A DNA stretch of 64,000 nucleotides from 20CM-2-65-7 sp963830455 (GTDB lineage: Bacteria; Gemmatimonadota; Gemmatimonadetes; Gemmatimonadales; GWC2-71-9). Under the pieces are notes generated by a model. The model did not search any database and was not told the DNA's origin. It was given only the letters and a program-made list of their open reading frames with translations. The position numbers were made by a program, and so were the translations under genes. Location: NCBI GenBank assembly GCA_963830455.1, contig CAWHMT010000008.1, positions 310,001 to 374,000 of the forward strand, given 5' to 3'. Position 1 is the stretch's first letter; each line of letters starts with the position of its first letter. Positions 1 through 11,418 of this stretch are shown piece after piece.

Positions 1-84
1 TGTCGAGGCACCGCGCCCAGCCGCGGCGATTGGAGGAGGAAGAGGATAGCGGACGTGTCATGAGCGGGCCAATGTAGCACATCC

Positions 85-99
85 TGCTAGATTTCGTTA
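85..99 (+). promoter_or_regulatory. Extended -10 promoter, probably leaderless start of the MOSC gene
   Basis: TGC-TAGATT at 85-93 matches an extended -10 box (TGnTAnnnT). Its last base is only five bases before the ATG at 99, so transcription would begin at or next to the start codon. No Shine-Dalgarno sequence is visible between the two and no good -35 hexamer lies 17 bases upstream. Leaderless initiation is an inference from this spacing. Confidence 0.4.
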
Positions 100-683
100 T
101 GCGCACCATCGGTACCGTGACCCGCTTGCAGATCCAGCGCGGCTCGCTGAAACGAGGTGAAAAACCCACGCGCGTGTACGATCCGGCGCCCCTGCTCTCG
201 GTGCCGGCCCTCAACGTCTCACCGGACGGAGCGCTTGGCGCGAGCCCCCACGAGGCCGATACGTGGATCGTCGACGTGCATCACCGGGCGCACCCGCGGA
301 CCAAGAACGAGGACGGGTTGCACGGCATCTCCATCGGTTTCACGTCGCACTACATGGCGATGCAGGAGCATTTCGGGAAACGCCTCGCGGTCGGCTGCGC
401 GGGCGAGAATATCATCGCGACCGTCGATCGCCGATTCACCTACGATGAGCTCGCCGGCGGGGTCGCGATTCTGTCGGCCGAGGGCACGGAACGCGTGCGG
501 CTCAAGGTGCTCCAGGTCGCGCACCCGTGCCGGCCGTTTACGGGATGGGCACTCGGCAAACAAGTCGAGCCCGAGGAGCTGAAAACGCATCTGCAGTTCT
601 TGGACAACGGAATGCGCGGGTTCTACTGCGTGGGTGAGGGGATCGGCACTGTTTCGCTGGGAGACTCCGTAGCAATTCTTTAG
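99..683 (+). CDS. MOSC-domain protein
   Basis: A 194-residue protein resembling stand-alone MOSC domains, the C-terminal domain of molybdenum cofactor sulfurases. Such domains are thought to bind sulfur, metal or a pterin cofactor, but the substrate here is unknown. Visible family marks are the GENI motif in the middle, followed by HPCRPF around residue 143 with the conserved cysteine, and LDNGMRGFYC near residue 168, which matches the usual G-x-R-G-x-Y end of the fold. There is no signal peptide or membrane segment, so it should be cytoplasmic. The start at 99 is supported by the promoter placed immediately upstream. It faces the next gene, with a hairpin terminator between them. Confidence 0.7.
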   Translation: MRTIGTVTRLQIQRGSLKRGEKPTRVYDPAPLLSVPALNVSPDGALGASPHEADTWIVDVHHRAHPRTKNEDGLHGISIGFTSHYMAMQEHFGKRLAVGCAGENIIATVDRRFTYDELAGGVAILSAEGTERVRLKVLQVAHPCRPFTGWALGKQVEPEELKTHLQFLDNGMRGFYCVGEGIGTVSLGDSVAIL

Positions 684-734
684 GACATGCAACGACTAGG
701 CCTCAGACGCAGCAGCGGGCCGCAGGCAATAGGA

Positions 735-766
735 AACGGGACAACCCTCGCAAGGATTGTCCCGTT
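735..766. terminator. Bidirectional hairpin terminator
   Basis: AACGGGACAA at 735-744 pairs perfectly with TTGTCCCGTT at 757-766, and an inner CCT/AGG closes a CGCA loop. It lies between two convergent genes (MOSC on plus, zinc-ribbon protein on minus) and could end both transcripts. Confidence 0.65.
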
Positions 767-829
767 GACGTGTGACCGTTAACCGCGGCGCGTCTGTCGC
801 CTAGCTTTTGCCGGTCCGCGCTTTTGTTT

Positions 830-1219
830 TTAGGACAGCTCGTCCCACGCCATCGCCGCCGCCTTCTTGCAGCGATCGCACGTCATCTCGTTGGTCCGCG
901 CTTCGATGCCCTGCCGGTGGCGGCAGGCGGGGCAGACCGCGTACGTCAGCGGGAAGATGCGGCCCAGTCGCTCGATCACGCGCGGCTCGCAGCGGACGAT
1001 CGTCCACCGCTCCGGCGGATGATAGCGAATCTCGAGGAAGCGACGGTCCACCGGCACGTTGTGGCGGTTGACGTCGAGGACCACGATGTTGCTCGAGGAG
1101 ATGCGAACGACGGGGTACCATGCGCCACGCCGCAGCGTATGCGCGCCGGCAGGACCGACGCGAGCCCAACCCTTCACTTGCAACCGCGTTGGCGTGACCC
1201 TCAGGTTGGCGCTTTCCAT
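830..1219 (-). CDS. Small zinc-ribbon protein of unknown function
   Basis: A 129-residue soluble protein. The C-terminal third has a four-cysteine zinc-ribbon arrangement, CPAC then CDRC about 20 residues later. The N-terminal two thirds have no motif I recognise. No signal peptide or membrane segment is visible. The start at 1219 has AGAGGT directly upstream as a possible ribosome binding site, and also a -10-like TAGTCT seven bases before the ATG, so it could be either led or leaderless. It follows the ribonucleotide reductase gene on the same strand after about 70 bases and may be co-transcribed with it. Function unknown. Confidence 0.55.
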   Translation of the reverse strand: MESANLRVTPTRLQVKGWARVGPAGAHTLRRGAWYPVVRISSSNIVVLDVNRHNVPVDRRFLEIRYHPPERWTIVRCEPRVIERLGRIFPLTYAVCPACRHRQGIEARTNEMTCDRCKKAAAMAWDELS

Positions 1220-1290
1220 GACCTCTAGACTACCCTCATCGTCAAGGGACTGTCGTGACTGGAGTCACAGCGGTTGCGGTCGCGTCAGCG

Positions 1291-3753
1291 TCACCCACAC
1301 TCGGAAAACCCGCAGACGTGACATTTAGCACATCCCTCGATGAATGCCAGCTGCGAGCCGCAATCGGGGCATGCACCGATGAAATCGGGCTCGGGTCCAC
1401 GCGCCGCACGCAGGGCGGCATCACCCGCCGCGCCCCGCACGACCTCGGCCTGCGCCGGCGCCTTCCCCGCGGTGCTGTCCAGCAGATCCTGCTGCACGCC
1501 CTGCTTCTCCTGCATCCACTTCTCGATCGCGATGCCGATCGCGTCGGGGACCGACATGACCTTGTTCGGCCCCAGACCCACCGCGCGGTCGGACGAGATG
1601 CCGCGCAGCTGCCGGTAGATCTCCGGTAGCGGAACACCCGAGCGCAGCGCCAGGGAGATCAGCCGGCCGATCGCTTCGACGTCCGCCATGAGGGCGCCAC
1701 CGGCCTTGCCGAGCGACATGAACACCTCGAACGGCTGGCCCTTGTCGTCCTCGGTGATCGTCACGTACATCGTGCCGAGCGGCGACTCGACGCGCCGGGT
1801 CGAGCCTTTCAAGAGATCGGGACGCGAGCGCTTGGCGCGGCGCTGGAGGTTCTCCGCCTCCACATCGTGCAGCCGGTCCTTGGTCAGGTGCAGCTCGGTC
1901 TCGAGCTCCGCGATCCGGCTCAGGGCCTCGGCGAGTGCGTCCTTCGCTGCCGTGCTGCCCGCCCCCTCCTGCACCTTCTTCGCGGTCGAGCCGGTCGAGA
2001 GCACCTGATTCTCGCGCGCGCCGTCGCGGTACACCGTCACGCCCTTGCACCCGAGCTGGTAGGCGTAGCGATAGATCTGCTCGACGTACTCCTCGGTGGC
2101 CTCATTCGCGAAGTTGCAGGTCTTGGAGATCGCCGAGTCGGTGAACTCCTGGAACGCGCCCTGCATCTGAATGTGCCATTCGGGCGTCACGTCGTGCGCC
2201 GTCACAAACACGCGCTGCCACTGCTTGGGCACGGCATCGAAATGGATGTGGCCGGCGGCGGCGATCTGCGTCATCAGCTCGTCCGAGTACCAGCCCTCCT
2301 GCTTCGCGATGGCGACGAAGTCCTCGTTCGCGTCGGGCATCAACACACCGGCCTGATTCCGCATGAACGCCACCGCGAACAGCGGCTCGATCCCCGACGA
2401 GCAGCCGGCGATGATCGAGATCGTGCCGGTGGGTGCGACCGTGGTCAGGTTGCAGTTGCGCAAGCGACGCATCGGGCGGATACGCTCACCGCGCGCGTTG
2501 CGAGCGCACGTGGCGTCGGGACCCCAGATCGAGCGCTCCCACTCCGCAAACGTGCCGCGCTGCGTGGCGAGCTTTTCGGAAGCGACCTTCGATTGCTCAT
2601 CAACGAACTCCATGAGCTTGCGACCGAGCGCCACACCTACCTCGGAGTCGTAGGGGATGCCGAGCCGGACGAGCAGGTCGGCCCAACCCATGATCCCGAG
2701 GCCGATGCGCCGGATGCGCTTGGCGAGATCGTCGATCTCGGGCAGCGGATACTTGTTCGCGTCGATGACGTTGTCGAGGAAATGCGTGCACAGATGCACG
2801 GCCGTGCGCAGGCCGTCCCAGTCCACGTCGCCGTTCTTGACGAAGAGGCCGACATTGATCGAGCCGAGGTTGCACACGTCGTAGGGAAGCAGCGGCTGCT
2901 CGCCGCAGGGGTTCGTGGCCTCGTAGCTCCCGAGGTGCGGCACCGGGTTGTAGTGGTTGGCGCGGTCGATATAGAACACGCCCGGCTCGCCCGTCTTCCA
3001 GGCCCCGTGCACGATCTGCTTGAATACTTCCCGCGCGTCGAGCTGGCCCACAACCTTGCCCGTGCGCGGGTGGATCAGGTCGTACGAGTTCCCCGCCTCG
3101 AGCGCCAGCATGAAGGCATCGGTCACCGCCACGGAGATGTTGAAATTGGTCACCTGCGTGAGGTCGTCCTTGCAGTGGATGAAATCCATGATGTCAGGAT
3201 GATCCACGCGCAGGATGCCCATGTTGGCGCCGCGCCGGGTGCCGCCCTGCTTCACGACGTCGGTCGAGGCGTCGTACAGCTTCATGAACGAGACCGGCCC
3301 CGACGCCACGCCCATCGTCGAACGGACGACGTCGTTCTTGGGACGCAGCCGCGAGAAGGAGAACCCCGTCCCGCCACCCGACTGATGCACCAGCGCCATC
3401 GCCCGCAACGTGTCGTAGATGCCCGAACGGCCGTTGGAGAGGGCGTCCTCCACCGGGAGCACGAAGCAGGCCGAGAGCTGGCCCAGGGGCCGGCCGGCGT
3501 TCATCAGGGTCGGGGAGTTCGGCATCCAGACCCGGGTCGCCATCAGCTCGAAGAACGTCTCCGCCAGGCTTTCCACAGCGCGGTCCGAGGCGCCGTAGGT
3601 CCGGTCGGGGGCGGCAATGGTGCGCGCCACCCGCCAGAACAGGTCCTCAGGGCGCTCCACCGGCTTGCCATGGTCGTCCTTGACCAGGTAGCGGCGCTCC
3701 AGGACCGTCAGGGCGTTTGCGCTCAAATCGAGATGACGGCTAGATGCGGTCAT
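1291..3753 (-). CDS. nrdJ: Adenosylcobalamin-dependent (class II) ribonucleotide reductase
   Basis: An 820-residue class II ribonucleotide reductase, which makes deoxyribonucleotides using adenosylcobalamin as radical source and works with or without oxygen. The conserved MPNSPTLMNAG stretch lies at about residue 77, followed by the first redox cysteine Cys96 (LSACF). The loop NPCGEQPLLPYDVCNLGSIN spans 281-300, with the catalytic Asn-Pro-Cys-Gly-Glu and Cys294. The C-terminus (about 795-820) is a cysteine-rich zinc-ribbon tail (CPDCGS, CAKC, CGFSECG), which in this family shuttles electrons to the active site. Length fits the NrdJ family. No class I or III reductase is present in the window. 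The 130 bases upstream hold no gene. Confidence 0.95.
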   Translation of the reverse strand: MTASSRHLDLSANALTVLERRYLVKDDHGKPVERPEDLFWRVARTIAAPDRTYGASDRAVESLAETFFELMATRVWMPNSPTLMNAGRPLGQLSACFVLPVEDALSNGRSGIYDTLRAMALVHQSGGGTGFSFSRLRPKNDVVRSTMGVASGPVSFMKLYDASTDVVKQGGTRRGANMGILRVDHPDIMDFIHCKDDLTQVTNFNISVAVTDAFMLALEAGNSYDLIHPRTGKVVGQLDAREVFKQIVHGAWKTGEPGVFYIDRANHYNPVPHLGSYEATNPCGEQPLLPYDVCNLGSINVGLFVKNGDVDWDGLRTAVHLCTHFLDNVIDANKYPLPEIDDLAKRIRRIGLGIMGWADLLVRLGIPYDSEVGVALGRKLMEFVDEQSKVASEKLATQRGTFAEWERSIWGPDATCARNARGERIRPMRRLRNCNLTTVAPTGTISIIAGCSSGIEPLFAVAFMRNQAGVLMPDANEDFVAIAKQEGWYSDELMTQIAAAGHIHFDAVPKQWQRVFVTAHDVTPEWHIQMQGAFQEFTDSAISKTCNFANEATEEYVEQIYRYAYQLGCKGVTVYRDGARENQVLSTGSTAKKVQEGAGSTAAKDALAEALSRIAELETELHLTKDRLHDVEAENLQRRAKRSRPDLLKGSTRRVESPLGTMYVTITEDDKGQPFEVFMSLGKAGGALMADVEAIGRLISLALRSGVPLPEIYRQLRGISSDRAVGLGPNKVMSVPDAIGIAIEKWMQEKQGVQQDLLDSTAGKAPAQAEVVRGAAGDAALRAARGPEPDFIGACPDCGSQLAFIEGCAKCHVCGFSECG

Positions 3754-4404
3754 GCGAATCTCACGGCGAATCGAGGTGAATTTTGGAAGTTAATCGAACG
3801 TGGAGGCCCAAGGTAGATGCGTGATCGACGCCGGGCAAGACTGAACTTGCGTGTTGGCGCGACTCGCACTCCGAGTATCAACATCACAAAGTTGTTCTCT
3901 CGACGGGAAACGCTCCAGCGCGGTGCCGCGCCGCCTGCTCGACGTAGTGCTCCCACGTCCCTCTGATCCGCGCACGCAAACCATCGTCCACGTGACGCAC
4001 GACACGCGCCGGCACACCCATGACGAGCGAGCCGGGCGGGATGCGCATCCCTTCCGGGACCACCGCCCCGGCGGCGATCACGCTGCCGGCTCCCACATGC
4101 ACGTCGTTGAGCAGAATCGACCCCATCCCGATGAGACATTCGTCTTCGACGGTGCAGGCATGCAGGATCACGCGGTGCCCCACCCCCACCCGCGCGCCGA
4201 TCAGCGCCGGCTTCCCTTCATCCACATGCACGATGGTCGCGTCCTGGAGATTTGTGGCCTCGCCGATCACGATCGGCGCCATATCGCCGCGCACCACGGC
4301 CTGATACCACACGCTCGAGCGTGGCCCCAGCGTCACGTCGCCCATCACGACCGCCCCAGGCGCAATAAACGCGGTCGGGTCGACGCTGGGTGTGTGGGGA
4401 GGGA

Positions 4405-6276
<1,872 letters not shown>

Positions 6277-6332
6277 CCCGTCTCCGAGGGAGCCGGGCCT
6301 AACTTAGGGTTTGGGTGGATGCCGTGCAACAA

Positions 6333-8579
6333 CTAACGCTGCACGACTTGGAATCGCTGCTCGCGCGTGACGCTGGTCCGGGTGGCGGGATCGGAGATGA
6401 CGACGGACAGCCGGTAGGTGCCTTTCGACACGTCACGCAGTTCGATCCCACGTTGCACGCGCGTGACGGACCCCGTGGACGGCGCGTCGAACTCGAGCAG
6501 CACGGGCGAGCGCCGGCCGCCGAACAGACGCCCGATGGAGCCGAACACCGAGCGCCCGCCCTCGCGCTCGAGCCGCACGACGGTGTGATAGGACGTTCCC
6601 GTCGCGAGTCCGTAGATCTCGTAGTAGAGATTCACCGCGCCGCCTTCAGGAAACCGCTGCAGCGGATTGAGGGCCACCGTGTCCCCCGCCGGCGAGAACC
6701 AGACCAGACCAGACCCCGCCCGGCCCACGACGAGATCGCTCACGGCGAACCGTTGCGGCTCCAGCCGCTCGACCGTGAGCGGCTCGATGAGGAGATCGCC
6801 GGCGCCGCCATCGACGCTGCGGACGAGCAGCCGGTACTGATAGCGGCCGGCCGGCACGGGGATCGCGAGCCGTCCCGTGAGGTACGACGGCCTGCGCAGC
6901 GCCTGCCGCGCCCCGAATACGCGCACGGTGTCGAGATTTGCCACCACGCGATCGCTGGAATCGGAGATCACGACCCGAAACTCGAGCGGATAGCGAACGC
7001 CGTCCACCGCGGGCTGCGGATCGAGCCGGTCGGCCGGAATGGCGAACACCACGTGGAGGACCTGGCCGCTGTCCGCGCCTCCTGCGCCGGCGCCTACGAC
7101 AAACTCGCTCGCCACGACGTCGAGCGGCTGCTCGAAGCGCTGGAGATAGCTGTCGCTCGTCGTCCCGATCACGATGTTGCGGCGCCCCTGCTGGCGGTCC
7201 TGCGCCAGCTCCGTCCCCGCCGCGCGCTGGCTGTGGCCGACCCGCGAATACAGCGATCCGAATTGATCGCGGGTCTGGTAGAGTGCGGCGATCTCGGGGT
7301 CGCTGGAGGACGCGGCGCGCACCGCGCGGTGGAACCCGAAGACGTCGGCCAGACTCTCGATGAGCTTGAAATCCTGTACGTCGTCGCGCGCGGCGAAGTG
7401 GAAGATCAGGTCCGGCTCGCCGCGCCGGTAATAGAGCCAGCTCTCGTTGGCGGCGCAGCCTTCCCCGTCGACATCGAGCGGTCCCCCGCACACGAACTGC
7501 GCGCGCTTGTCGGGCTCCCCATGGCGCAAATAGATCACGCCGCGGTCGTCGAACTCGACCTGCGCGGTCCGGTACACTTCGGTGATGTCGTAATGGCGGT
7601 GGCGGCTGACGAGCCGGAAGTTGCGGCGCACGTAGAACCAGCGGCGATAATGCTCCGCCAGCCGCTCGCCCACGTCGCGCGCTTCGACGACGTCGCGGCG
7701 AGTCCAGAGCGCCTCGAGCCAATGCTGGCGCGCATCCGGAGTCGGCAGCGCGTCGAACGCCGCCAGCTCCGCGGAATCGGCGATCCAGGACAGATCGAGC
7801 CGGTACATCCCGAGCGCCTGCGCCGACGTCGCGGCGCGCACACCGGCGAAGTAGCTCACCCATCCCTGGGCGGGCCGCCCGGCGAAATACGCGGTGCGCG
7901 CGAGCTCCAGCTGGCCGACGCCGGAGTCGCCGCCGATCCGGAGGTAGGTCGCGAACGCGGCCAGCGCGGAATCGGCCTCACCGGCCTCGCGCTCCACGCG
8001 GCCGCGCACCAGCTGCACCTCCGCGTACCGCCCCGCCGGCCCCGCGGCGGCGAGCCGCACCGCGTTCAACGCGACCTCGAGCCGCGGGCGAATCCGTTGC
8101 GTGAGCGCCGTGTTCGCGAGATCCACCACCGCCGACGCGAACGACGGGTCCACCTCGGTCGCGCGGGCGAACGCCCGCGCCGCCTTCGACAAATAATCTT
8201 TGCCGAGCATCTGGCGAATGTTCTCGATCGCCATCGACGCATGTTCGCCGACGGCCAGCTCCGCGAGTCCCACGCCGTACCACGGGTACGGCCACTCCGG
8301 CCGCAGCTCCGCGGCCCATTCGAATTCGCCGGCGGCGTCGTCGTAGTGCGATTTGGTCTTGGTGATTTCGCCCAGCCGGTAGGCAATGAATCCCAGCCGG
8401 AGATGAATCATGGGGTCGTCGCGATGTTGCCGGGCGACCGGGATCGTGGTGGCTTCGAGCTGCCCCAGCCCGGCGCTGTCGGTCACCCCCGCGAGCGAGT
8501 CGCGCAGCGCTTCGAGCGATGCGCGATCCGCGGGCGATTGCGCCAGCGTGGCGAGCAGGAGCAGCACGGCAGGACCCAT
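6333..8579 (-). CDS. GWxTD-domain secreted protein with TPR-like N-terminus
   Basis: A 748-residue protein with a short N-terminal signal peptide (ends near SPADR). The first third is helical and TPR-like. The middle contains the GWxTD-type domain: a WFYVRRNFR segment, then FDDRGVIYLRHGEPD, the most conserved block of this family, followed by WLYYRRGEPDLIFHF. The C-terminal third is beta-rich. GWxTD proteins are typical of Bacteroidota, Gemmatimonadota and relatives and have no established biochemical role. It is followed on the same strand, after a short gap, by the kinase gene. Strong family match; function unknown. Confidence 0.75.
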   Translation of the reverse strand: MGPAVLLLLATLAQSPADRASLEALRDSLAGVTDSAGLGQLEATTIPVARQHRDDPMIHLRLGFIAYRLGEITKTKSHYDDAAGEFEWAAELRPEWPYPWYGVGLAELAVGEHASMAIENIRQMLGKDYLSKAARAFARATEVDPSFASAVVDLANTALTQRIRPRLEVALNAVRLAAAGPAGRYAEVQLVRGRVEREAGEADSALAAFATYLRIGGDSGVGQLELARTAYFAGRPAQGWVSYFAGVRAATSAQALGMYRLDLSWIADSAELAAFDALPTPDARQHWLEALWTRRDVVEARDVGERLAEHYRRWFYVRRNFRLVSRHRHYDITEVYRTAQVEFDDRGVIYLRHGEPDKRAQFVCGGPLDVDGEGCAANESWLYYRRGEPDLIFHFAARDDVQDFKLIESLADVFGFHRAVRAASSSDPEIAALYQTRDQFGSLYSRVGHSQRAAGTELAQDRQQGRRNIVIGTTSDSYLQRFEQPLDVVASEFVVGAGAGGADSGQVLHVVFAIPADRLDPQPAVDGVRYPLEFRVVISDSSDRVVANLDTVRVFGARQALRRPSYLTGRLAIPVPAGRYQYRLLVRSVDGGAGDLLIEPLTVERLEPQRFAVSDLVVGRAGSGLVWFSPAGDTVALNPLQRFPEGGAVNLYYEIYGLATGTSYHTVVRLEREGGRSVFGSIGRLFGGRRSPVLLEFDAPSTGSVTRVQRGIELRDVSKGTYRLSVVISDPATRTSVTREQRFQVVQR

Positions 8580-8628
8580 GCTGCTTTCATTATACAGTCG
8601 GCCGCCAGCGGGCGATTTGCAGGCTACG

Positions 8629-11418
8629 TCAGAAGTCGGAGCCGAACGCGCCGTACACCATGGCCTGACCGGTCACGGGCTGCGCGACGCCGACCCGCAC
8701 GCGCAGCGGCAGGTCGTAGCTCACGGTGAGGTCGCCGACCAGCTCCACCCCGACCGACCGCAGGCGATGCAGGCGCGCCGGCTCGCCGGGATTCCAGGCA
8801 TCCCCCAGATCGCCGAACAGCGAGAACGCGAACTTGTCGGCGCCGATCGGGAGATGCCCCAGCAGCCGCCCGACGAGCGCCAGCGGCAGCCGGTACTCAG
8901 CCGTCAGGGTCGCCGCGCGCCGCCCGTGCAGCGCGCCCGCCGGGTATCCGCGCACCGGGAACGTGCGCACGCTCCCGATGCTTTGGCCAAACCCGAGCTC
9001 GATGGCGCCCGACGAGACGCCGCCCACCGAGAGACTATCGGGGATCGGCCCATCCATCGAGCCGACCGCGCCTCGAACCGCGAGCACCGGGTACGCGAAT
9101 CCGATCCGTGGCCCGAGACGCAGGTACGCACTGCTCCGCGCTCGCACTTCACTGAGCCAGCGCTCCGTCCCTTGCTCTTGCCGGTTGCGATACAGCACGC
9201 TCGCGAACGCGCCGTCCTGCAGCGACACCGACAACGGCCCGGCGACCGCGGAGCCGACCGACAACGTCGCCACGCCGCCGACGCGATCACGGTTGACGCA
9301 GCCGGTGCAGATGTCGGCGAGGTTGGTATCGGGAATCGAGACGTAGCGCCGGCCTTCGTATTCCGCGGCGAGCCGCAGCGACACCACGCTCCACCAATGA
9401 CGGTCGATCACCGTGGCGCCCAGGCTCGCGTTGCGGCGCTCCGATGACACGACATGTCCGCCGCTGGCCGTGCCGACCAGCGACCAGTCGTTGGAAACGG
9501 AGAAGTCGAGCGTGGGAGTGCCGAGCGCATCACTAATAAGGAAGAGGGACCCCTGGGCGCGGCGCGGCGCGCCGGACACGAGCCCCTGCACAAGGTACGA
9601 GTACCGGCCGACCGCGTCCGCACCGGCGGTGGCTGCTCCGAAAAACACACCCGCGTCGCCGGTGTTGAGCAGCAGTGGAATCCAGAAGTGCGGCCGGAGC
9701 GAGCCCCAGGAGGCGTAGCCGGTCTCGCGCACGGGCACGGGTCGCGCGGCGGTGAACGCCGGCGCCGTACTCGTATCGATCGAAGCAGCGATGGGGAGCG
9801 GCTCGACGGAACGCAGCTCCCAACCGTCGTCGCCGAGCGTCGCGAACAGAATTCGCCCGTCCGCCAGCGGTGCCGGCGCGCGCGCGCCGTGCGGCTCGGC
9901 GGTCACTTGCACGATGCCCTGCCCTTCCTGCCAGCGATGCACCTGCGGAAAACCGGCGGCGTCGGTCACGAACAGCACGGCCGCGCCGTCACGGGTCCAC
10001 ACCGGATCGGCCACGACGCCCCCCCGTGGTGCTGCCAGCAGCACGGTGAGTCCATCGGGCACTCTGTCGCGCCAGCGCACCAGCTCCCAACGCCCGCTGC
10101 GATGTCGCGGCGCCACAAGCCAACCGCCGTCGGGTGACGGCACGACCGGCCCCCACGTCACGGAGCCTGGGGACTCGGCAGGGATGGTAGCGGAGGAAAG
10201 GGGCCGCGTCGGCGTGTTGCCTCCTGGCGTGAGCCGCAACGATGCGAGCATACCACCGCCGGCGCGTGGCTCGGTCAAGCGCGCGGCGGTGGTCAGGCGT
10301 TGCCACGCGCCGTCCGGCGACCAGCGCCACAGATCGCTGCGCAGGTTCCAGCGGCCGGCAAACTCGAGCTGCGACACGACCAGGGTATCGGCGAGCCAGT
10401 CGAAGCCCACCTGCCCCGTGATGCGGTGCGTTCGCAGGACGGCGCCGCTGTGCGCATCGACAACCCGCAGCCGCTGTGCCCCGCGGCCGTCGTCGTGGAT
10501 GTAGGCGACCGAGCGCCCATCCGGCGACGTGCGCGCCAGCGGCTCGGCACGTAGCTGTCCCACGATGAGGTGGCTGCGCGTCGCACCAGCCTCAACGCCC
10601 GCGGTGGCCACCGCACTGTTCCAGCTCGTCTCGAGATCCACACCGGTGCGCCGCAGCGGGCGACCCACGCGAAACGGAATGAGCTGGCCCGCCGTGGCTT
10701 CGACGAATCGCGGCGCGACCGAGTCATTCGCCGTTTCCGACAGGTATTCGTAGAACCGGCTGCCGTACGCGTAAGGCGCCAGACCGCCCGGCCAGCGCGT
10801 GAACAGCAGCGCGTCCCAGGAGCGGCGGGCACGGCCCGCGGCGACGTCGGCCGCGACGATCTGGCGGTGAAAGCTCCCGTCGGCGCGTCCCCCGCTCGTG
10901 AACCGAGACTCGTAGTAGGTCGCGATGCCCTCGGTCACCCAGCTCGGTTGATACTGATTGGGAAACAGCCCCGGTACGCGTCCAAATACCGATTGCAGCG
11001 TCCCCCACAGGCCCCGCGAACGGTCGAGATGAAACACGTGCGCGAGCTCATGCACGATCACCAGTCGCTCCCAACTGTCGTAGGTCTGGAGGCCGGGATC
11101 GGTGACGGGGGGGACGAGGAGAATCGTGAAGCGGTTGGAGGGGTAGGTCGACGTGAAGCCGTTGGGGAAGTCTACGTCATCCGACAACGTGAGATCGGTG
11201 ATCCCGCGTGGCGGGTGCAGCTCGGTGGCGAGGAGCCCGTAGGCCCGCTCCGCTTCCGCGGCGGCCTCGATCGCCTTGTCGCGATACGACGGCCGAAAGT
11301 GAATCCGAAAGTGCTCCGTATGGAGCGTGCGCCACGTGCCGGACGGATTAACCTGTGCGGCGGGTGGTCGAGCCAGCAGCAACAGCAGCACGACGCACGA
11401 CGCACGACGCACGATCAC
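8629..11418 (-). CDS. Exported MA-type metallopeptidase with beta-propeller and outer-membrane barrel
   Basis: A 929-residue exported protein with a signal peptide of about 21 residues. The N-terminal domain is a gluzincin-type peptidase (peptidase_MA-like): HELAH at 123-127 and a downstream Glu163 in WVTEGIATYYE would complete the zinc site. The centre, about 290-560, has repeated WSPDG/SPDG blades of a TolB-like beta-propeller. The last 300 residues alternate in beta-strand fashion and end in Phe, as expected for an outer-membrane barrel. The start overlaps the amidase stop by four bases (ATGA), implying translational coupling. Codons 2-10 are made of a heptanucleotide tandem repeat (see repeat). 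Substrate unknown. Confidence 0.75.
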   Translation of the reverse strand: MIVRRASCVVLLLLLARPPAAQVNPSGTWRTLHTEHFRIHFRPSYRDKAIEAAAEAERAYGLLATELHPPRGITDLTLSDDVDFPNGFTSTYPSNRFTILLVPPVTDPGLQTYDSWERLVIVHELAHVFHLDRSRGLWGTLQSVFGRVPGLFPNQYQPSWVTEGIATYYESRFTSGGRADGSFHRQIVAADVAAGRARRSWDALLFTRWPGGLAPYAYGSRFYEYLSETANDSVAPRFVEATAGQLIPFRVGRPLRRTGVDLETSWNSAVATAGVEAGATRSHLIVGQLRAEPLARTSPDGRSVAYIHDDGRGAQRLRVVDAHSGAVLRTHRITGQVGFDWLADTLVVSQLEFAGRWNLRSDLWRWSPDGAWQRLTTAARLTEPRAGGGMLASLRLTPGGNTPTRPLSSATIPAESPGSVTWGPVVPSPDGGWLVAPRHRSGRWELVRWRDRVPDGLTVLLAAPRGGVVADPVWTRDGAAVLFVTDAAGFPQVHRWQEGQGIVQVTAEPHGARAPAPLADGRILFATLGDDGWELRSVEPLPIAASIDTSTAPAFTAARPVPVRETGYASWGSLRPHFWIPLLLNTGDAGVFFGAATAGADAVGRYSYLVQGLVSGAPRRAQGSLFLISDALGTPTLDFSVSNDWSLVGTASGGHVVSSERRNASLGATVIDRHWWSVVSLRLAAEYEGRRYVSIPDTNLADICTGCVNRDRVGGVATLSVGSAVAGPLSVSLQDGAFASVLYRNRQEQGTERWLSEVRARSSAYLRLGPRIGFAYPVLAVRGAVGSMDGPIPDSLSVGGVSSGAIELGFGQSIGSVRTFPVRGYPAGALHGRRAATLTAEYRLPLALVGRLLGHLPIGADKFAFSLFGDLGDAWNPGEPARLHRLRSVGVELVGDLTVSYDLPLRVRVGVAQPVTGQAMVYGAFGSDF
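11388..11414. repeat. Heptanucleotide tandem repeat in a signal-peptide start
   Basis: GCACGAC occurs at 11388-11394, 11395-11401 and 11402-11408, with six of seven bases again at 11409-11414. It lies just inside the start codon (11418-11416) of the metallopeptidase gene. Because seven is not a multiple of three, loss or gain of one unit would shift the reading frame. Confidence 0.8.

Noticed and set aside
1867..3816. A 649-residue plus-strand frame opposite the ribonucleotide reductase
   Set aside because: Composition is rich in His, Arg and Ala without any domain, and it lies entirely antisense to a highly conserved enzyme. High-GC third positions keep such frames open.
6315..8729. An 804-residue plus-strand frame opposite the GWxTD gene
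   Set aside because: Same pattern of antisense open frame. No ribosome binding site, no motif.
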